A stretch of 51,047 nucleotides of DNA, taken from assembly GCA_964416065.1 (NCBI GenBank), contig CAYQCL010000014.1:1-51047 (forward strand), given 5' to 3'. The DNA comes from Limiplasma sp964416065. Lineage in GTDB: Bacteria > Bacillota > Clostridia > Christensenellales > Aristaeellaceae. A program made the position numbers and the translations under genes. The notes under the pieces were generated by a model. It did not search any database. It was not told the DNA's origin and saw only the letters and a list, made by a program, of their open reading frames with translations. Positions 8,478-16,892 of this stretch are shown in pieces (the stretch's first letter is position 1; every line of letters starts with the position of its first letter).

Positions 8478-9305
8478 ATGAAAAAGCGTATTACGATCGT
8501 TTCTGTATTAAGTGCATTATTAAAAATACTGCTGATTATTATTTTCGTATTTCCATTCTATTGGATGATTATTACCGGTTTTAAAACCTACCAGGAAACA
8601 ATCGCGTTCCCGCCGTCTCTCTGGCCTGAGTCTCCTCAATGGATCAATTTCGTGAAGGTATGGAATTCGGGACCTTATCTTATCTATCTTCGCAACAGCA
8701 TTCTGGTAAGCGTCGGGACATTGCTTCTTCAAACGGTTGTCATGATTCCGGCCTCCTATGCCTTTGCCAAGTTTGAGTTTAAGGGAAGAGGCTTCCTGTT
8801 CGCGATTGTGATGATTGCTTTCATGATTCCGCAGCAGGTTACGTTCATTTCGATCTTCAGCATGATGTCCTCATTGGGATGGCTGAAGACGCTTTGGCCG
8901 CAGATTATACCGCACGCGGCGAACGCGTTTGGCATCTTTTTACTGCGTCAGAATTTTATGCAGATTCCCAACGAACTGCTTGAATCCGCCCGACTGGATA
9001 ACGCGGGGGAATTTCAGATTCTGATGAAGGTAATGCTTCCAATGGGCAAAGCAACATTGATTTCCATTTTGATGTTGAGTTTTATCAACACATGGAATGA
9101 TTACTTCTGGCCGTTTATCATGGCGTCAAATACAAACGTGTATCCTCTTACCATGGGAATTGCGGCGCTTCGTGATGTGGAAGGAGCCTACGATTGGAAT
9201 ATCATCATGGCTGGCAACGTCATTTTGGTCGTTCCGATTATTATTGTCTATGCTTTGTTCCATAAGCGCATTGTGCGGGCGTTTGCTTACAGCGGTATTA
9301 AATGA
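8478..9305 (+). CDS. ABC importer permease, UgpE/MalG type
   Basis: A 275-residue inner-membrane permease, the second half of the channel. It starts with a long helix (LLKILLIIIFVFPFYWMIIT) and has the EAA motif ELLESARLDNAGEFQILMKV. The C-terminus RIVRAFAYSGIK matches the usual G(I/A)xK ending of this subfamily. AAAGGAG lies upstream of the start. No permease for another solute is in the operon, so all downstream enzymes should act on the cargo of this importer. Confidence 0.92.
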   Translation: MKKRITIVSVLSALLKILLIIIFVFPFYWMIITGFKTYQETIAFPPSLWPESPQWINFVKVWNSGPYLIYLRNSILVSVGTLLLQTVVMIPASYAFAKFEFKGRGFLFAIVMIAFMIPQQVTFISIFSMMSSLGWLKTLWPQIIPHAANAFGIFLLRQNFMQIPNELLESARLDNAGEFQILMKVMLPMGKATLISILMLSFINTWNDYFWPFIMASNTNVYPLTMGIAALRDVEGAYDWNIIMAGNVILVVPIIIVYALFHKRIVRAFAYSGIK

Positions 9306-9333
9306 ACGATTGTTAAGGAGACAACCGAAAGTC

Positions 9334-9402
9334 ATGCTTATTGATGGGACTGCTTTGAACATACTTCCTAAAAACAGAGGTGCTTTTCATGAGAAAGGGT
9401 AA
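9334..9402 (+). CDS. Possible 22-residue peptide overlapping the phosphodiesterase start
   Basis: ATG 9334 opens MLIDGTALNILPKNRGAFHE plus two residues and stops at 9402, overlapping the next gene in another frame. AAGGAG lies 13 bases upstream, which is long. It may couple translation across the 83-base gap or be chance. Confidence 0.2.
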   Translation: MLIDGTALNILPKNRGAFHEKG

Positions 9403-10690
9403 ATATGCCATCGTTATTTCGGAAGACGCAATGATTTATGAGGATCTCTCGGTCCTTAAGGAACTGCCCGCGTTTGGCTCCATATGGGATCAGGCGGCGA
9501 TCATCAAGCACAATCGCTCTATTTACCCTACGATTACATATCCCTGTCACACAACGATGCGAACAGGCTGCTATCCGGATCGCCATGGGATTATCAACAA
9601 TGAACAGACGATCCTTACGGAAACCTCTTCCAAATGGGAGCATTTCCAGAAGACTGTGAAAGTGCCCGATATCTTCGATTATGCCAAAGAGCATGGGCTC
9701 ACAACAGCATCTGTCTTTTGGCCTGTTACGGGCAATCATCCGCACATCGACTGGCTGATTGACGAATACTGGCCGCAGGATGATGCGCAGGATGAAGCGG
9801 AATGCTTTCGTGAAGCCGGCGCCAATGAACAGGTGATGGAGATCGTGAGGCGCAACATCGCGCTTGCCCGTGGTCATCTGCGCTTTCATCCCTGGACGGA
9901 TGAATTTATCAATGCCTGCGCGTGCGACATGATTCGAGAATTTCGTCCCAACCTGCTGATGATGCATCCCGGCAACCTCGACGGCTATCGTCATGAAACG
10001 GGCGTCTTTTCCCAAAAGGTCATTCACGGTCTGCATGAATGCGACCTGTGGCTGGGAGATATTCTTCAGGCTTTGGATTTGGCCGGCATAAGGGAAGAGA
10101 CCAATGTATTCATCGTCAGCGACCATGGACAGATGGATGTTCGCGGAAGCGTACAGCCTAACGTGCTGCTTTGTCGGGCGGGGTTGATTGACCTGCGGCC
10201 GGACGGAACCGTCAAGGATTACCGCGCAATCTGCAAATCAACGGGGACATCGTGCCAGGTTTGGCTGAAGGAACCAAAGGATCGTTCGGTATGGGAGGAA
10301 ACCCTCGCTGTGCTCGAACGGGCCAAAGCAGAGGGCGCTTATGGAATCGAGCGCGTTTGGACGGCGGAAGAGACCGAGAGAGAAGAGCATCTGTCGGGCG
10401 GCTTCAGCTTTGTGCTTGAAACAAACGGAACCTATTCTTTCGGGAATGAGTGGCGGGGCCCCGTGATCCGGCCGATTGATACGAGTGACTACAAGCTGGC
10501 CCACGGCACCCATGGCTATCATCCCGATAAGGGGCCTCAGCCCACTTTGTTCGCCTTTGGACCCGATATCAGAGCGGGAGCAATTATAGAGAGAGCGGGA
10601 ATCGTAGATATTGCTCCTACGGTGGCTTCCAGCCTTGGATTTGAGATGCCGGATACGGATGGAAGGGTCGTCAGTGAAATCCTTCGCTGA
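9389..10690 (+). CDS. Type I phosphodiesterase / nucleotide pyrophosphatase family enzyme
   Basis: A 433-residue member of the alkaline phosphatase superfamily (NPP-like). No signal peptide is present, so it acts in the cytoplasm on imported substrate. The two-metal site is complete: Asp13 (ISEDAM), nucleophile Thr50 (TITYPCH, followed by TGCYPDRHGI), Asp198 and His202 (NLDGYRHETG), Asp245-His246 (SDHGQMD) and His375 (GTHGYHPD). Family members cleave phosphodiesters, including nucleotides and glycerophosphodiesters. Placed between a UgpB-type importer and a glycerol-3-phosphate dehydrogenase, it probably splits an imported diester into glycerol phosphate and an alcohol, or the reverse pairing. 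ATG 9389 has AGAGG 8 bases upstream; the in-frame GTG at 9380 overlaps that site. Confidence 0.88.
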   Translation: MRKGKYAIVISEDAMIYEDLSVLKELPAFGSIWDQAAIIKHNRSIYPTITYPCHTTMRTGCYPDRHGIINNEQTILTETSSKWEHFQKTVKVPDIFDYAKEHGLTTASVFWPVTGNHPHIDWLIDEYWPQDDAQDEAECFREAGANEQVMEIVRRNIALARGHLRFHPWTDEFINACACDMIREFRPNLLMMHPGNLDGYRHETGVFSQKVIHGLHECDLWLGDILQALDLAGIREETNVFIVSDHGQMDVRGSVQPNVLLCRAGLIDLRPDGTVKDYRAICKSTGTSCQVWLKEPKDRSVWEETLAVLERAKAEGAYGIERVWTAEETEREEHLSGGFSFVLETNGTYSFGNEWRGPVIRPIDTSDYKLAHGTHGYHPDKGPQPTLFAFGPDIRAGAIIERAGIVDIAPTVASSLGFEMPDTDGRVVSEILR

Positions 10691-10750
10691 TGTCTTCGGC
10701 ATAACAGAAATTCATCCAAAAAAATGTACATTGCGAAGGAGGAATCCATT

Positions 10751-11590
10751 ATGCCGTTTGTGACCGCAAGAGAGATGCTCGTCGCGGCTCGTGAGGGGCA
10801 TTACGCCATCGGCGCCTTTAATGCGGAGAATATGGAAATGGTACAGGCGATTATTGCGGGAGCGGAAAAAATGCGCGCGCCCGTGATGATTCAGACCACA
10901 CCCGGCACGCTGAAATATGCGGATCCGATGATCTTTGCGGGCTGCGTCAGCCGACTTGCCCAGGCGGCCAAGGTGCCGGTAGCGCTGCATCTTGATCATG
11001 GCAGCTCTTTTGAGCTGGCCGAATACTGCGTCAAGCAGGGCTATACCTCCATTATGATCGACGGTTCTTTGCTGCCCTTTGAAGAAAACGTTGCGCTGAC
11101 CCGACGCGTTGTGGAAATGGCGGAGGGCCTTCCCGTGGAGGCGGAGCTTGGGACGGTCGGCGGAAAGGAGGACGGCCATTCGGCGGACGTGGCGTATACC
11201 GATCCGCAGCAGGCGGAAGAATTTGTCCGCCGGACCGGTATTTCAAGCTTCGCCCCTGCCATCGGGACGGCACACGGTATCTATAAGGCCGAACCGAGGC
11301 TGGATTTGGAGAGGTTGAGTGAAATTGCGCAGAAGGTTAGGATTCCGCTGGTGCTTCACGGAACGAGCGGCGTGCCGGATGAAACGGTTCGGGAATGCAT
11401 CTGCCGCGGTATCAGCAAGGTGAATTATGCGACGGATCTGCGAATAACCTTCACAAACGCGCTCAAAAAGTATATCGAGAATCATCTCAACGCCTTTGAT
11501 CCCAAGAAATATCTTGATGCGGCCAGAACGGCCGTGGCGGATCGCGTCTGCGAGCTGATCAGCGTATGCGGCAGTGACGGAAAGGCGTGA
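10751..11590 (+). CDS. Class II ketose-bisphosphate aldolase, GatY/KbaY-like
   Basis: A 279-residue zinc-dependent aldolase that splits a ketose 1,6-bisphosphate into dihydroxyacetone phosphate and glyceraldehyde 3-phosphate. Recognisable landmarks are HLDHG (catalytic Asp and zinc His), EAELGTVGGKEDG, IGTAHGIY (zinc His), VLHGTSG (zinc His) and KVNYATDLR for phosphate binding. Along its whole length it follows tagatose-bisphosphate aldolases GatY/KbaY more closely than FbaA, including QTTPGTLKYAD, the AYTDPQQAEEFVRRTGI segment and a CGSDGKA end resembling CGCEGRA. Start 10751 has a good AAGGAGG; an in-frame ATG at 10724 does not. It is separated from the kinase gene by one base. Substrate stereochemistry (tagatose, fructose or other) cannot be read from sequence. 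Confidence 0.9.
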   Translation: MPFVTAREMLVAAREGHYAIGAFNAENMEMVQAIIAGAEKMRAPVMIQTTPGTLKYADPMIFAGCVSRLAQAAKVPVALHLDHGSSFELAEYCVKQGYTSIMIDGSLLPFEENVALTRRVVEMAEGLPVEAELGTVGGKEDGHSADVAYTDPQQAEEFVRRTGISSFAPAIGTAHGIYKAEPRLDLERLSEIAQKVRIPLVLHGTSGVPDETVRECICRGISKVNYATDLRITFTNALKKYIENHLNAFDPKKYLDAARTAVADRVCELISVCGSDGKA

Positions 11591-11591
11591 C

Positions 11592-13061
11592 ATGGACGGC
11601 TTTCTTTTAGGGATTGACATCGGTACTTCGGCATGCAAAGCAGCTCTTTTTCGATCGGACGGCACGCTGGCCGCAGAGGCGGACAGCGCATATAAAGTGC
11701 GGTACCCCCAGGAGGGATGGGCGGAGCAGGATCCGCAGGAATGGTGGCGTGCCGCGATTGAGGCGGTGCGGGCGGTTCTCTCACAAACAGGCGCGGATCC
11801 CAAGGCTATTGCGGGGATAGGGGTTGACGGGCAAAGCTGGTCTATGATTCCCATAGATAAAGAAGGCAATGTTCTTTGTCCCTCTCCAATTTGGACGGAC
11901 ACCCGTGCGCGCAGGGAATGCGATGAGATGCTGCGGACGGTAGGAAGGGAAGCGCTGTTTCGCTGCTCAGGGAATCCGCCCTCGCCAAGCTATACGCTGC
12001 CCAAGGTTTTATGGCTTAAAAGGCATTATCCCAGCCTCTATCAAAAAGCGGAGAAGGTGCTTCAGAGCAACGGCTTTATTGTCTATCGCCTGACCGGAGC
12101 CCTCACACAGGATCCATCACAGGGGTATGGCTGGCATTGCTTCAATATGGCAGGAAACACTTGGAATTTCGAACTTGCCAAGGAGCTTGGCCTCAAAACC
12201 AATCTCCTTCCCGACCTTCACGAGTGCTTTGACACGGTCGGCTATGTGACGGATGAAGCCGCCTCCCTGACGGGACTGGCGGCCGGTACGCCGGTGGTAG
12301 CGGGAGGTTTGGATGCCGCGTGCAGCGCATTGGGCGTCGGCGTAATTTGCGCGGGGCAGACCCAGGAGCAGGGCGGGCAGGCCGGAGGCATGAGCATTTG
12401 CATAGAGGAATACAGGCAAAACCCGTCATTGATCCTTAGTCGGCACGTCATCCCTCAAAGATGGCTGCTGCAGGGGGGAACAACGGGCGGCGGAGGAGCG
12501 CTGAAATGGTTCCGAGAGCAATTCTGTCCGGAATGGAGCTTTGAGGAGATGAGTGCGGCTGCCGTTCCCCTCGGAAATGAGGAAGTGATCTTTCTTCCCT
12601 TTATGGCGGGTGAGCGGAGTCCGTTATGGAATGCTGATGCAAAGGGCGTTTTCTATGGACTTGGTTTTTCAACCACCAGAGAACAGATGATCAGGGCGGT
12701 TATGGAGGGTGTTGCCTATTCGCTGCGGCACAACCTGGATGTGGCTGCCGAAACGGTGGATACAATCGGCACGCTTCGTTCGACGGGCGGCAGCGGAAAG
12801 AGCCCTGTGTGGATGCAAATCAAGGCCGATGTGACGCGGCATGCCGTAGAAGTGTTTGAATCCAAAACAGCGGCGGCAAAGGGAGCGGCGATCCTGGCGG
12901 GAATCGGAACCGGCGTTTTTCGCAATGCCCAGGAAGCGGTCAGGGGCATAAAGCCCCTTAGGCGCTATCTGCCCCAGGCGGAGACAGAAGGTCTGTATCG
13001 GGAACGGTACGCGCTATATCGCAGGCTGATCGAAGCGATGGAGCCGATATATAAAAGATAG
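11592..13061 (+). CDS. FGGY-family carbohydrate kinase (xylulokinase-like)
   Basis: A 489-residue cytoplasmic kinase. The N-terminal FGGY domain opens GFLLGIDIGTSACKAALF and the C-terminal domain carries GGQAGGMSI, GTTGGGGALKWF and the GERSPLW segment. It resembles xylulokinases, but the XylB substrate-loop motif GQMHG reads GQSWS and WNDxR reads WTDTR, so the sugar or polyol is probably not D-xylulose. It starts one base after the aldolase stop (GGAAAGG 6 bases upstream). In this operon it could phosphorylate the alcohol released by the phosphodiesterase, producing the substrate of the GatD-like dehydrogenase that follows. Confidence 0.88.
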   Translation: MDGFLLGIDIGTSACKAALFRSDGTLAAEADSAYKVRYPQEGWAEQDPQEWWRAAIEAVRAVLSQTGADPKAIAGIGVDGQSWSMIPIDKEGNVLCPSPIWTDTRARRECDEMLRTVGREALFRCSGNPPSPSYTLPKVLWLKRHYPSLYQKAEKVLQSNGFIVYRLTGALTQDPSQGYGWHCFNMAGNTWNFELAKELGLKTNLLPDLHECFDTVGYVTDEAASLTGLAAGTPVVAGGLDAACSALGVGVICAGQTQEQGGQAGGMSICIEEYRQNPSLILSRHVIPQRWLLQGGTTGGGGALKWFREQFCPEWSFEEMSAAAVPLGNEEVIFLPFMAGERSPLWNADAKGVFYGLGFSTTREQMIRAVMEGVAYSLRHNLDVAAETVDTIGTLRSTGGSGKSPVWMQIKADVTRHAVEVFESKTAAAKGAAILAGIGTGVFRNAQEAVRGIKPLRRYLPQAETEGLYRERYALYRRLIEAMEPIYKR

Positions 13062-13086
13062 CATAATGATGAAAAGGAGCCTATGG

Positions 13087-14136
13087 ATGATGAAAGCGGC
13101 TGTGTTATACAAGAATCGTGATCTGCGCTATACGGACTGGGAAACGCCGGTTTGTGGCCCGAAACAGGTGAAAGTGCATATTCGGGCAACCGGCATTTGC
13201 GGAAGTGATGTTCCGCGGGTGCTGCACAATGGCGCTCACTTTTATCCTATTGTGTTGGGACATGAATTTAGCGGCGATGTCGTAGAAGTTGGCGAGGGCG
13301 TTACGAGCGTCGGGGTTGGCGATACGGTTACCGCAGCGCCGTTGATTCCCTGTATGCATTGCCACGACTGTCAGAAAGGAAATTATTCGCTGTGCAAGCA
13401 TTATAGCTTCATTGGCAGCCGGCAGCAGGGCAGCTTTGCCGACTATGTCGTCGTGCCGGAAATGAACGTAATCAAATATGATCCGTCTATCCCCTATAAG
13501 CAGGCGGCGATGTTTGAACCCTCCACGGTCGCGCTGCACGGGTTGTTTCAAGGAGATTATACCGGCGGCGGCAATGTGGCGATTGTAGGCTGCGGCACAA
13601 TCGGCATCTTTACGGCGCAGTGGGCCAGAATCTTTGGCTCCAGAAAGCTGGTGGTATTTGATGTTGACGACAATCGCCTGGCGTTGGCCAAACGGATGGG
13701 AGCCGATGAGCTGATCAACACGCAGGAACAGGGCTGGTTTCAAAAGGCGATGGACTTAACGAATGGCGCGGGTTATGACCATGTATTTGAGACAGGGGGA
13801 AATCCCGCTACTGAACACATCTGTTTTGACGTGGCGGGAAACAAGTCGCATGTAACATTTATCGGCACACCGCATATTGATCTGGCTTTCACGCCAAAGC
13901 AGTGGGAGAACATGAATCGCAAGGAGTTTTTCCTGACGGGCAGCTGGATGAGCTATTCCGCGCCGTTCCCGGGCAGAGAATGGCAGCTGACGGCGGACTA
14001 TTTTGCCACGGGCGAATTGAAATTCGATCCCGAATTTATCTTCCGTACCTTCCCTATGTCCAGGGCCTGGGAGGCGTTCCAGCTTTTCGACGATCCTTCC
14101 GGCGTGCATGGAAAGATCATGCTGGTCAATGAGTGA
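13087..14136 (+). CDS. Zinc-dependent polyol(-phosphate) dehydrogenase, GatD-like
   Basis: A 349-residue medium-chain dehydrogenase. Catalytic-zinc ligands are in TGICGSD (Cys) and GHEFSG (His-Glu). The structural-zinc cysteines are partly kept (CMHCHDCQKGNYSLC). The NAD fold has VAIVGCGTIGIF. Segments typical of galactitol-1-phosphate 5-dehydrogenase are present: VPRVLHNGAHFYPIVLGHEF, FIGSRQQGSFADYVV and GSWMSYSAPFPGREW. GatD oxidises galactitol 1-phosphate to tagatose 6-phosphate, which fits the PfkB kinase and GatY-like aldolase beside it. Start 13087 follows AAGGAG by 7 bases; the in-frame ATG at 13066 lies before that site. Sorbitol or another hexitol phosphate remains possible. Confidence 0.87.
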   Translation: MMKAAVLYKNRDLRYTDWETPVCGPKQVKVHIRATGICGSDVPRVLHNGAHFYPIVLGHEFSGDVVEVGEGVTSVGVGDTVTAAPLIPCMHCHDCQKGNYSLCKHYSFIGSRQQGSFADYVVVPEMNVIKYDPSIPYKQAAMFEPSTVALHGLFQGDYTGGGNVAIVGCGTIGIFTAQWARIFGSRKLVVFDVDDNRLALAKRMGADELINTQEQGWFQKAMDLTNGAGYDHVFETGGNPATEHICFDVAGNKSHVTFIGTPHIDLAFTPKQWENMNRKEFFLTGSWMSYSAPFPGREWQLTADYFATGELKFDPEFIFRTFPMSRAWEAFQLFDDPSGVHGKIMLVNE

Positions 14137-14146
14137 GGGAAAAAAG

Positions 14147-15079
14147 ATGATCCTAACGGTTACGCTCAACGCTTCAGTTGATAAGCTGTATTTGTTGTCC
14201 TCGGTTCGTCCAGAGACGGTTATGCGGGTTGAGAAGGTATACAACTCGGCGGGGGGCAAGGGAATGAATGTCAGTCGGGTGGCCGCGAAGCTGGGAGAGG
14301 ATGTCATCGCGATGGGATTTGTCGGCGGCTGGAACGGACGGTATTTGGAGTCGCTGGTTTGCCAGCCGGGAATTCAATGCGCCTTTACCCATGTGCAGGC
14401 AGAAACACGTTGCTGTATCAACTGCTGGAACCTTTCCAACAGCATCTCAACGGAATATTTAGAGCCAGGCGCCTCCATAACAAAAGAGGAGGTTGCGAGA
14501 TTTGATCAGGATTTTAAGGAGTGGGTTCGTCAGGCAGATGTGGTTTGCATCAGCGGAAGCACCCCTGAAGGAGTCCCCGCGGACGAATACGCTCGCCTGA
14601 TCCGGCTCTGTAAGGAGGCGGAGATCCCCGTCATGGTGGACACGAGCGGAGAAAGACTGGCGTCAGCCGTCGCTGAATGTCCGACGTTCATGAAGCCAAA
14701 CATGGATGAAATAGAGCAGCTCTTGGGCTATAAGCCGAAAGACAGGGAAGAGATCGTCTCAGCCGCCGAAAACCTTCATCGAAAGGGGATTGGATATGTC
14801 GTCGTTTCGATGGGAGCGGACGGAGCGCTCTTAGTCTGTGATGACGGCGTTTTTTGGGGAAGGCCGCCGCTGATTGAGCCAAAGAACACAGTAGGCTGCG
14901 GGGACAGCATGGTAGCGGGCTTTGCGGTTGGCTTTTCACAAGGGAAACCCATTTGTGAGAGCTTCCGTATGGCGCTTGCCGTTTCCGCCGCAAACGCCCT
15001 GAGCCTTTATACAGGAGATTTTTCCCAGAAGGATTATGAGCGCTTATATCCTGAGATCACAATTGAAAGGATCCGTTAA
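14147..15079 (+). CDS. PfkB-family ketose-phosphate kinase (1-phosphofructokinase / tagatose-6-phosphate kinase type)
   Basis: A 310-residue sugar-phosphate kinase. It has the family N-terminus ILTVTLNASVDKLY, the substrate motif GGKGMNVSR near residue 40, KPNMDE near residue 187 and the C-terminal PfkB signature NTVGCGDSMVAGF holding the catalytic Asp and anion hole. FruK and LacC are the nearest functional types; both make a ketose 1,6-bisphosphate, exactly what the aldolase gene upstream needs. Start 14147 is preferred (GAGGG 7 bases upstream); the frame is open from 14108, which would overlap the dehydrogenase. The real gene begins 10 bases after the dehydrogenase stop, so the two are probably coupled. 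Confidence 0.88.
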   Translation: MILTVTLNASVDKLYLLSSVRPETVMRVEKVYNSAGGKGMNVSRVAAKLGEDVIAMGFVGGWNGRYLESLVCQPGIQCAFTHVQAETRCCINCWNLSNSISTEYLEPGASITKEEVARFDQDFKEWVRQADVVCISGSTPEGVPADEYARLIRLCKEAEIPVMVDTSGERLASAVAECPTFMKPNMDEIEQLLGYKPKDREEIVSAAENLHRKGIGYVVVSMGADGALLVCDDGVFWGRPPLIEPKNTVGCGDSMVAGFAVGFSQGKPICESFRMALAVSAANALSLYTGDFSQKDYERLYPEITIERIR

Positions 15080-15102
15080 AAGCCGCAAAGGAGAGGGAAG
15101 CA

Positions 15103-16143
15103 ATGGCCGTTATAACGATCGTCGGCGCGGGAATGATGGGATCGGCGCTTGCGTTTCCGGCGCTTGAGAATGGACATGAGGTGCGCCTGGTAGGAACGCA
15201 TCTGGACAGAGAGATCATTTGCGCCTGCCGCAAGAATGGCTGTCATCCTAAGTTTACAAGGAAGTTTCCCCCAGGGGCGCTTTATTATCAGATAGAAGAG
15301 CTGCCTCAGGCGCTGAAAGGAGCGGAGTTGGTTATCGGCGGCGTGAGCAGCTTTGGCGTGGAATGGTTTGGAGAGCGGGTTCTGCCGCTGATTGCGGACG
15401 GAACAAAGGTATTGAGCGTTACAAAGGGCCTGATGGATACTCCTGACGGACGCCTTCTGACGTATCCATTTGTGTGGAATGAAAAGCTGAAGGAAATGGG
15501 GAAGACGCTCAGGCTGATGGCGATAGGCGGACCCTGCACCAGCTATGAGCTTGTGGCTCATGATCACACTTCGGTTGCCTTCTGCGGCTGGGATCAAAGC
15601 GCTCTTCAAGAGGCCAGAGCCCTTTTGAAAACGGAATACTATCATATCAGCCTGTCCACAGATGTGACGGGCATTGAGAGCGCCGTGGCTTTGAAAAACG
15701 GTTTTGCATTGGGAATAGCGCTGACCATTGGAATGAACCAGAAGCGATTTGGCATGGAAAGCGAGCTTCATTTCAATTCCCAGGCGGCCGTGTTTGGCGA
15801 GGCGGCGCGTGAGATGGAAAAGCTGCTTAAGCTTCAGGGAGCGGAGGAGGGCCTGTGGATAGGCATTGGCGATCTATATGTGACCGTTTATGGCGGCAGA
15901 ACACGCCTGGCGGGAATTTTACTGGGACGCGGAATGACCATTGACGAGGTTCGCGGAGAACTGAGCGGAGTTACGCTGGAATCCTTGGTGATTACGAATC
16001 GTGTGGCAAGGGCGATGCGGATCCGCGCGGAGCGCGGCGAGCTGTCTATGGATGAGCTGCCGCTGCTTCAGCACATTGACGATCTTCTTAACAACAAAAC
16101 GTCTGCGGATATTCCCTGGGAAAGCTTCTCGTATTTTGAGTGA
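15103..16143 (+). CDS. NAD(P)-dependent glycerol-3-phosphate dehydrogenase-like protein
   Basis: A 346-residue oxidoreductase resembling GpsA. The Rossmann motif is GAGMMGSAL (residues 8-16) and the C-terminal domain holds the catalytic lysine region ALKNGFALGIALTIG and the GDLYVT motif. The usual GPS(F/H)AxE reads GGPCTSYELVA, so it is a divergent member and its substrate may differ. If it oxidises glycerol 3-phosphate to dihydroxyacetone phosphate, it would close the pathway by consuming the glycerol half of an imported diester. AGGAGAGG lies just before the start. No terminator is seen between its stop and the next promoter (16177). Confidence 0.85.
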   Translation: MAVITIVGAGMMGSALAFPALENGHEVRLVGTHLDREIICACRKNGCHPKFTRKFPPGALYYQIEELPQALKGAELVIGGVSSFGVEWFGERVLPLIADGTKVLSVTKGLMDTPDGRLLTYPFVWNEKLKEMGKTLRLMAIGGPCTSYELVAHDHTSVAFCGWDQSALQEARALLKTEYYHISLSTDVTGIESAVALKNGFALGIALTIGMNQKRFGMESELHFNSQAAVFGEAAREMEKLLKLQGAEEGLWIGIGDLYVTVYGGRTRLAGILLGRGMTIDEVRGELSGVTLESLVITNRVARAMRIRAERGELSMDELPLLQHIDDLLNNKTSADIPWESFSYFE

Positions 16144-16176
16144 AGAGCGAAAGGAGAAAATTCATCTGGATTTGTG

Positions 16177-16205
16177 TTGACAAAAAGAAAAAAGGGTGAT
16201 ATAGT
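16177..16205 (+). promoter_or_regulatory. Promoter of the DUF3793-flavodoxin pair
   Basis: TTGACA (16177-16182), 17-base spacer, TATAGT (16200-16205). The predicted start site, near 16212, falls at the edge of the first palindrome at 16213. Confidence 0.8.
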
Positions 16206-16212
16206 GGCCAAT

Positions 16213-16297
16213 GGTTAGTTTATTCTAATCGATTGAGGGATCTTTTATTCTGGAAGAGGATCTTTCTTTTTAAGACGTGAGTTAGCCGAAACTAACT
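16213..16297 (+). promoter_or_regulatory. Two DtxR/IdeR-type palindromes in the DUF3793 leader
   Basis: GGTTAG-TTTATT-CTAATC at 16213-16230 and AGTTAG-CCGAAA-CTAACT at 16280-16297. The second has perfect 6-base arms. Both resemble the TTAG...CTAA iron boxes bound by DtxR/IdeR-family repressors. One overlaps the transcription start, the other abuts the ribosome binding site. Metal control is inferred. Confidence 0.6.
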
Positions 16298-16314
16298 TCT
16301 ATGTGGAGGAAACT

Positions 16315-16860
16315 ATGTCGGACGAATTGCTCATACGCCATTGCGCTCCGACGCTGGCGTCCATCAAAACGGGAAATCTTATCGCCTGCCCCTTTGCGAC
16401 GAGGGAGGAGCTCAACGCCAGCGTCCGCTGCCTCAATCGCAGGCTCCTGAATAAGGGACTGCGGGTTCTTCCTCTTCGCTATCGGAATGGAAACGCGCTG
16501 ATCTATGTGTACCGACCTTCAAAGCTGTCGGAGGATTTGTGCAATCAATCGGTTTGCACAATTCTGAGGCAATGCGGCTATTCCTGTGAAAGCGCGGGCT
16601 GCTGCATTCGCAGACTGATTGGACGATTGGCGGAGGAAGAGTTTCCGCATGAGATCGGGCTGTTTCTCGGCTATCCTCCCGAGGATGTCTATGGCTTTAT
16701 CTACCACAGAAGCAAAGTAAAGTGCAGCGGGCTGTGGAAGGTCTATGGCGATGTCGATTCCGCCATGCGCATATTTGCCCGTTATCAAAAATGCTCGGAC
16801 ATTTATTTGAAACGATGGTCCGAGGGAAGCAGCGTTGAACAGCTTACCGTGGCTGTTTGA
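16315..16860 (+). CDS. DUF3793 family protein
   Basis: A 181-residue protein of unknown biochemical function, probably cytoplasmic. It matches the clostridial DUF3793 pattern: an early CPFATREEL-type segment, the VYRPSKLSEDL region and HEIGLFLGYPPEDVYGFI, followed by W-K-V-Y-G. It has several cysteines (CGYSCESAGCCIRR) that could bind metal or be redox active. The start at 16315 is chosen because GGAGGA lies 4 bases upstream; the in-frame GTG at 16303 overlaps that site. These proteins commonly precede a small flavodoxin, as here, and the pair shares one promoter with iron-type boxes. A role in iron-limited electron transfer or uptake is an inference. Confidence 0.88.
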   Translation: MSDELLIRHCAPTLASIKTGNLIACPFATREELNASVRCLNRRLLNKGLRVLPLRYRNGNALIYVYRPSKLSEDLCNQSVCTILRQCGYSCESAGCCIRRLIGRLAEEEFPHEIGLFLGYPPEDVYGFIYHRSKVKCSGLWKVYGDVDSAMRIFARYQKCSDIYLKRWSEGSSVEQLTVAV

Positions 16861-16892
16861 TATAGATTTTTACAGAAAGAGGGTCATGATTC

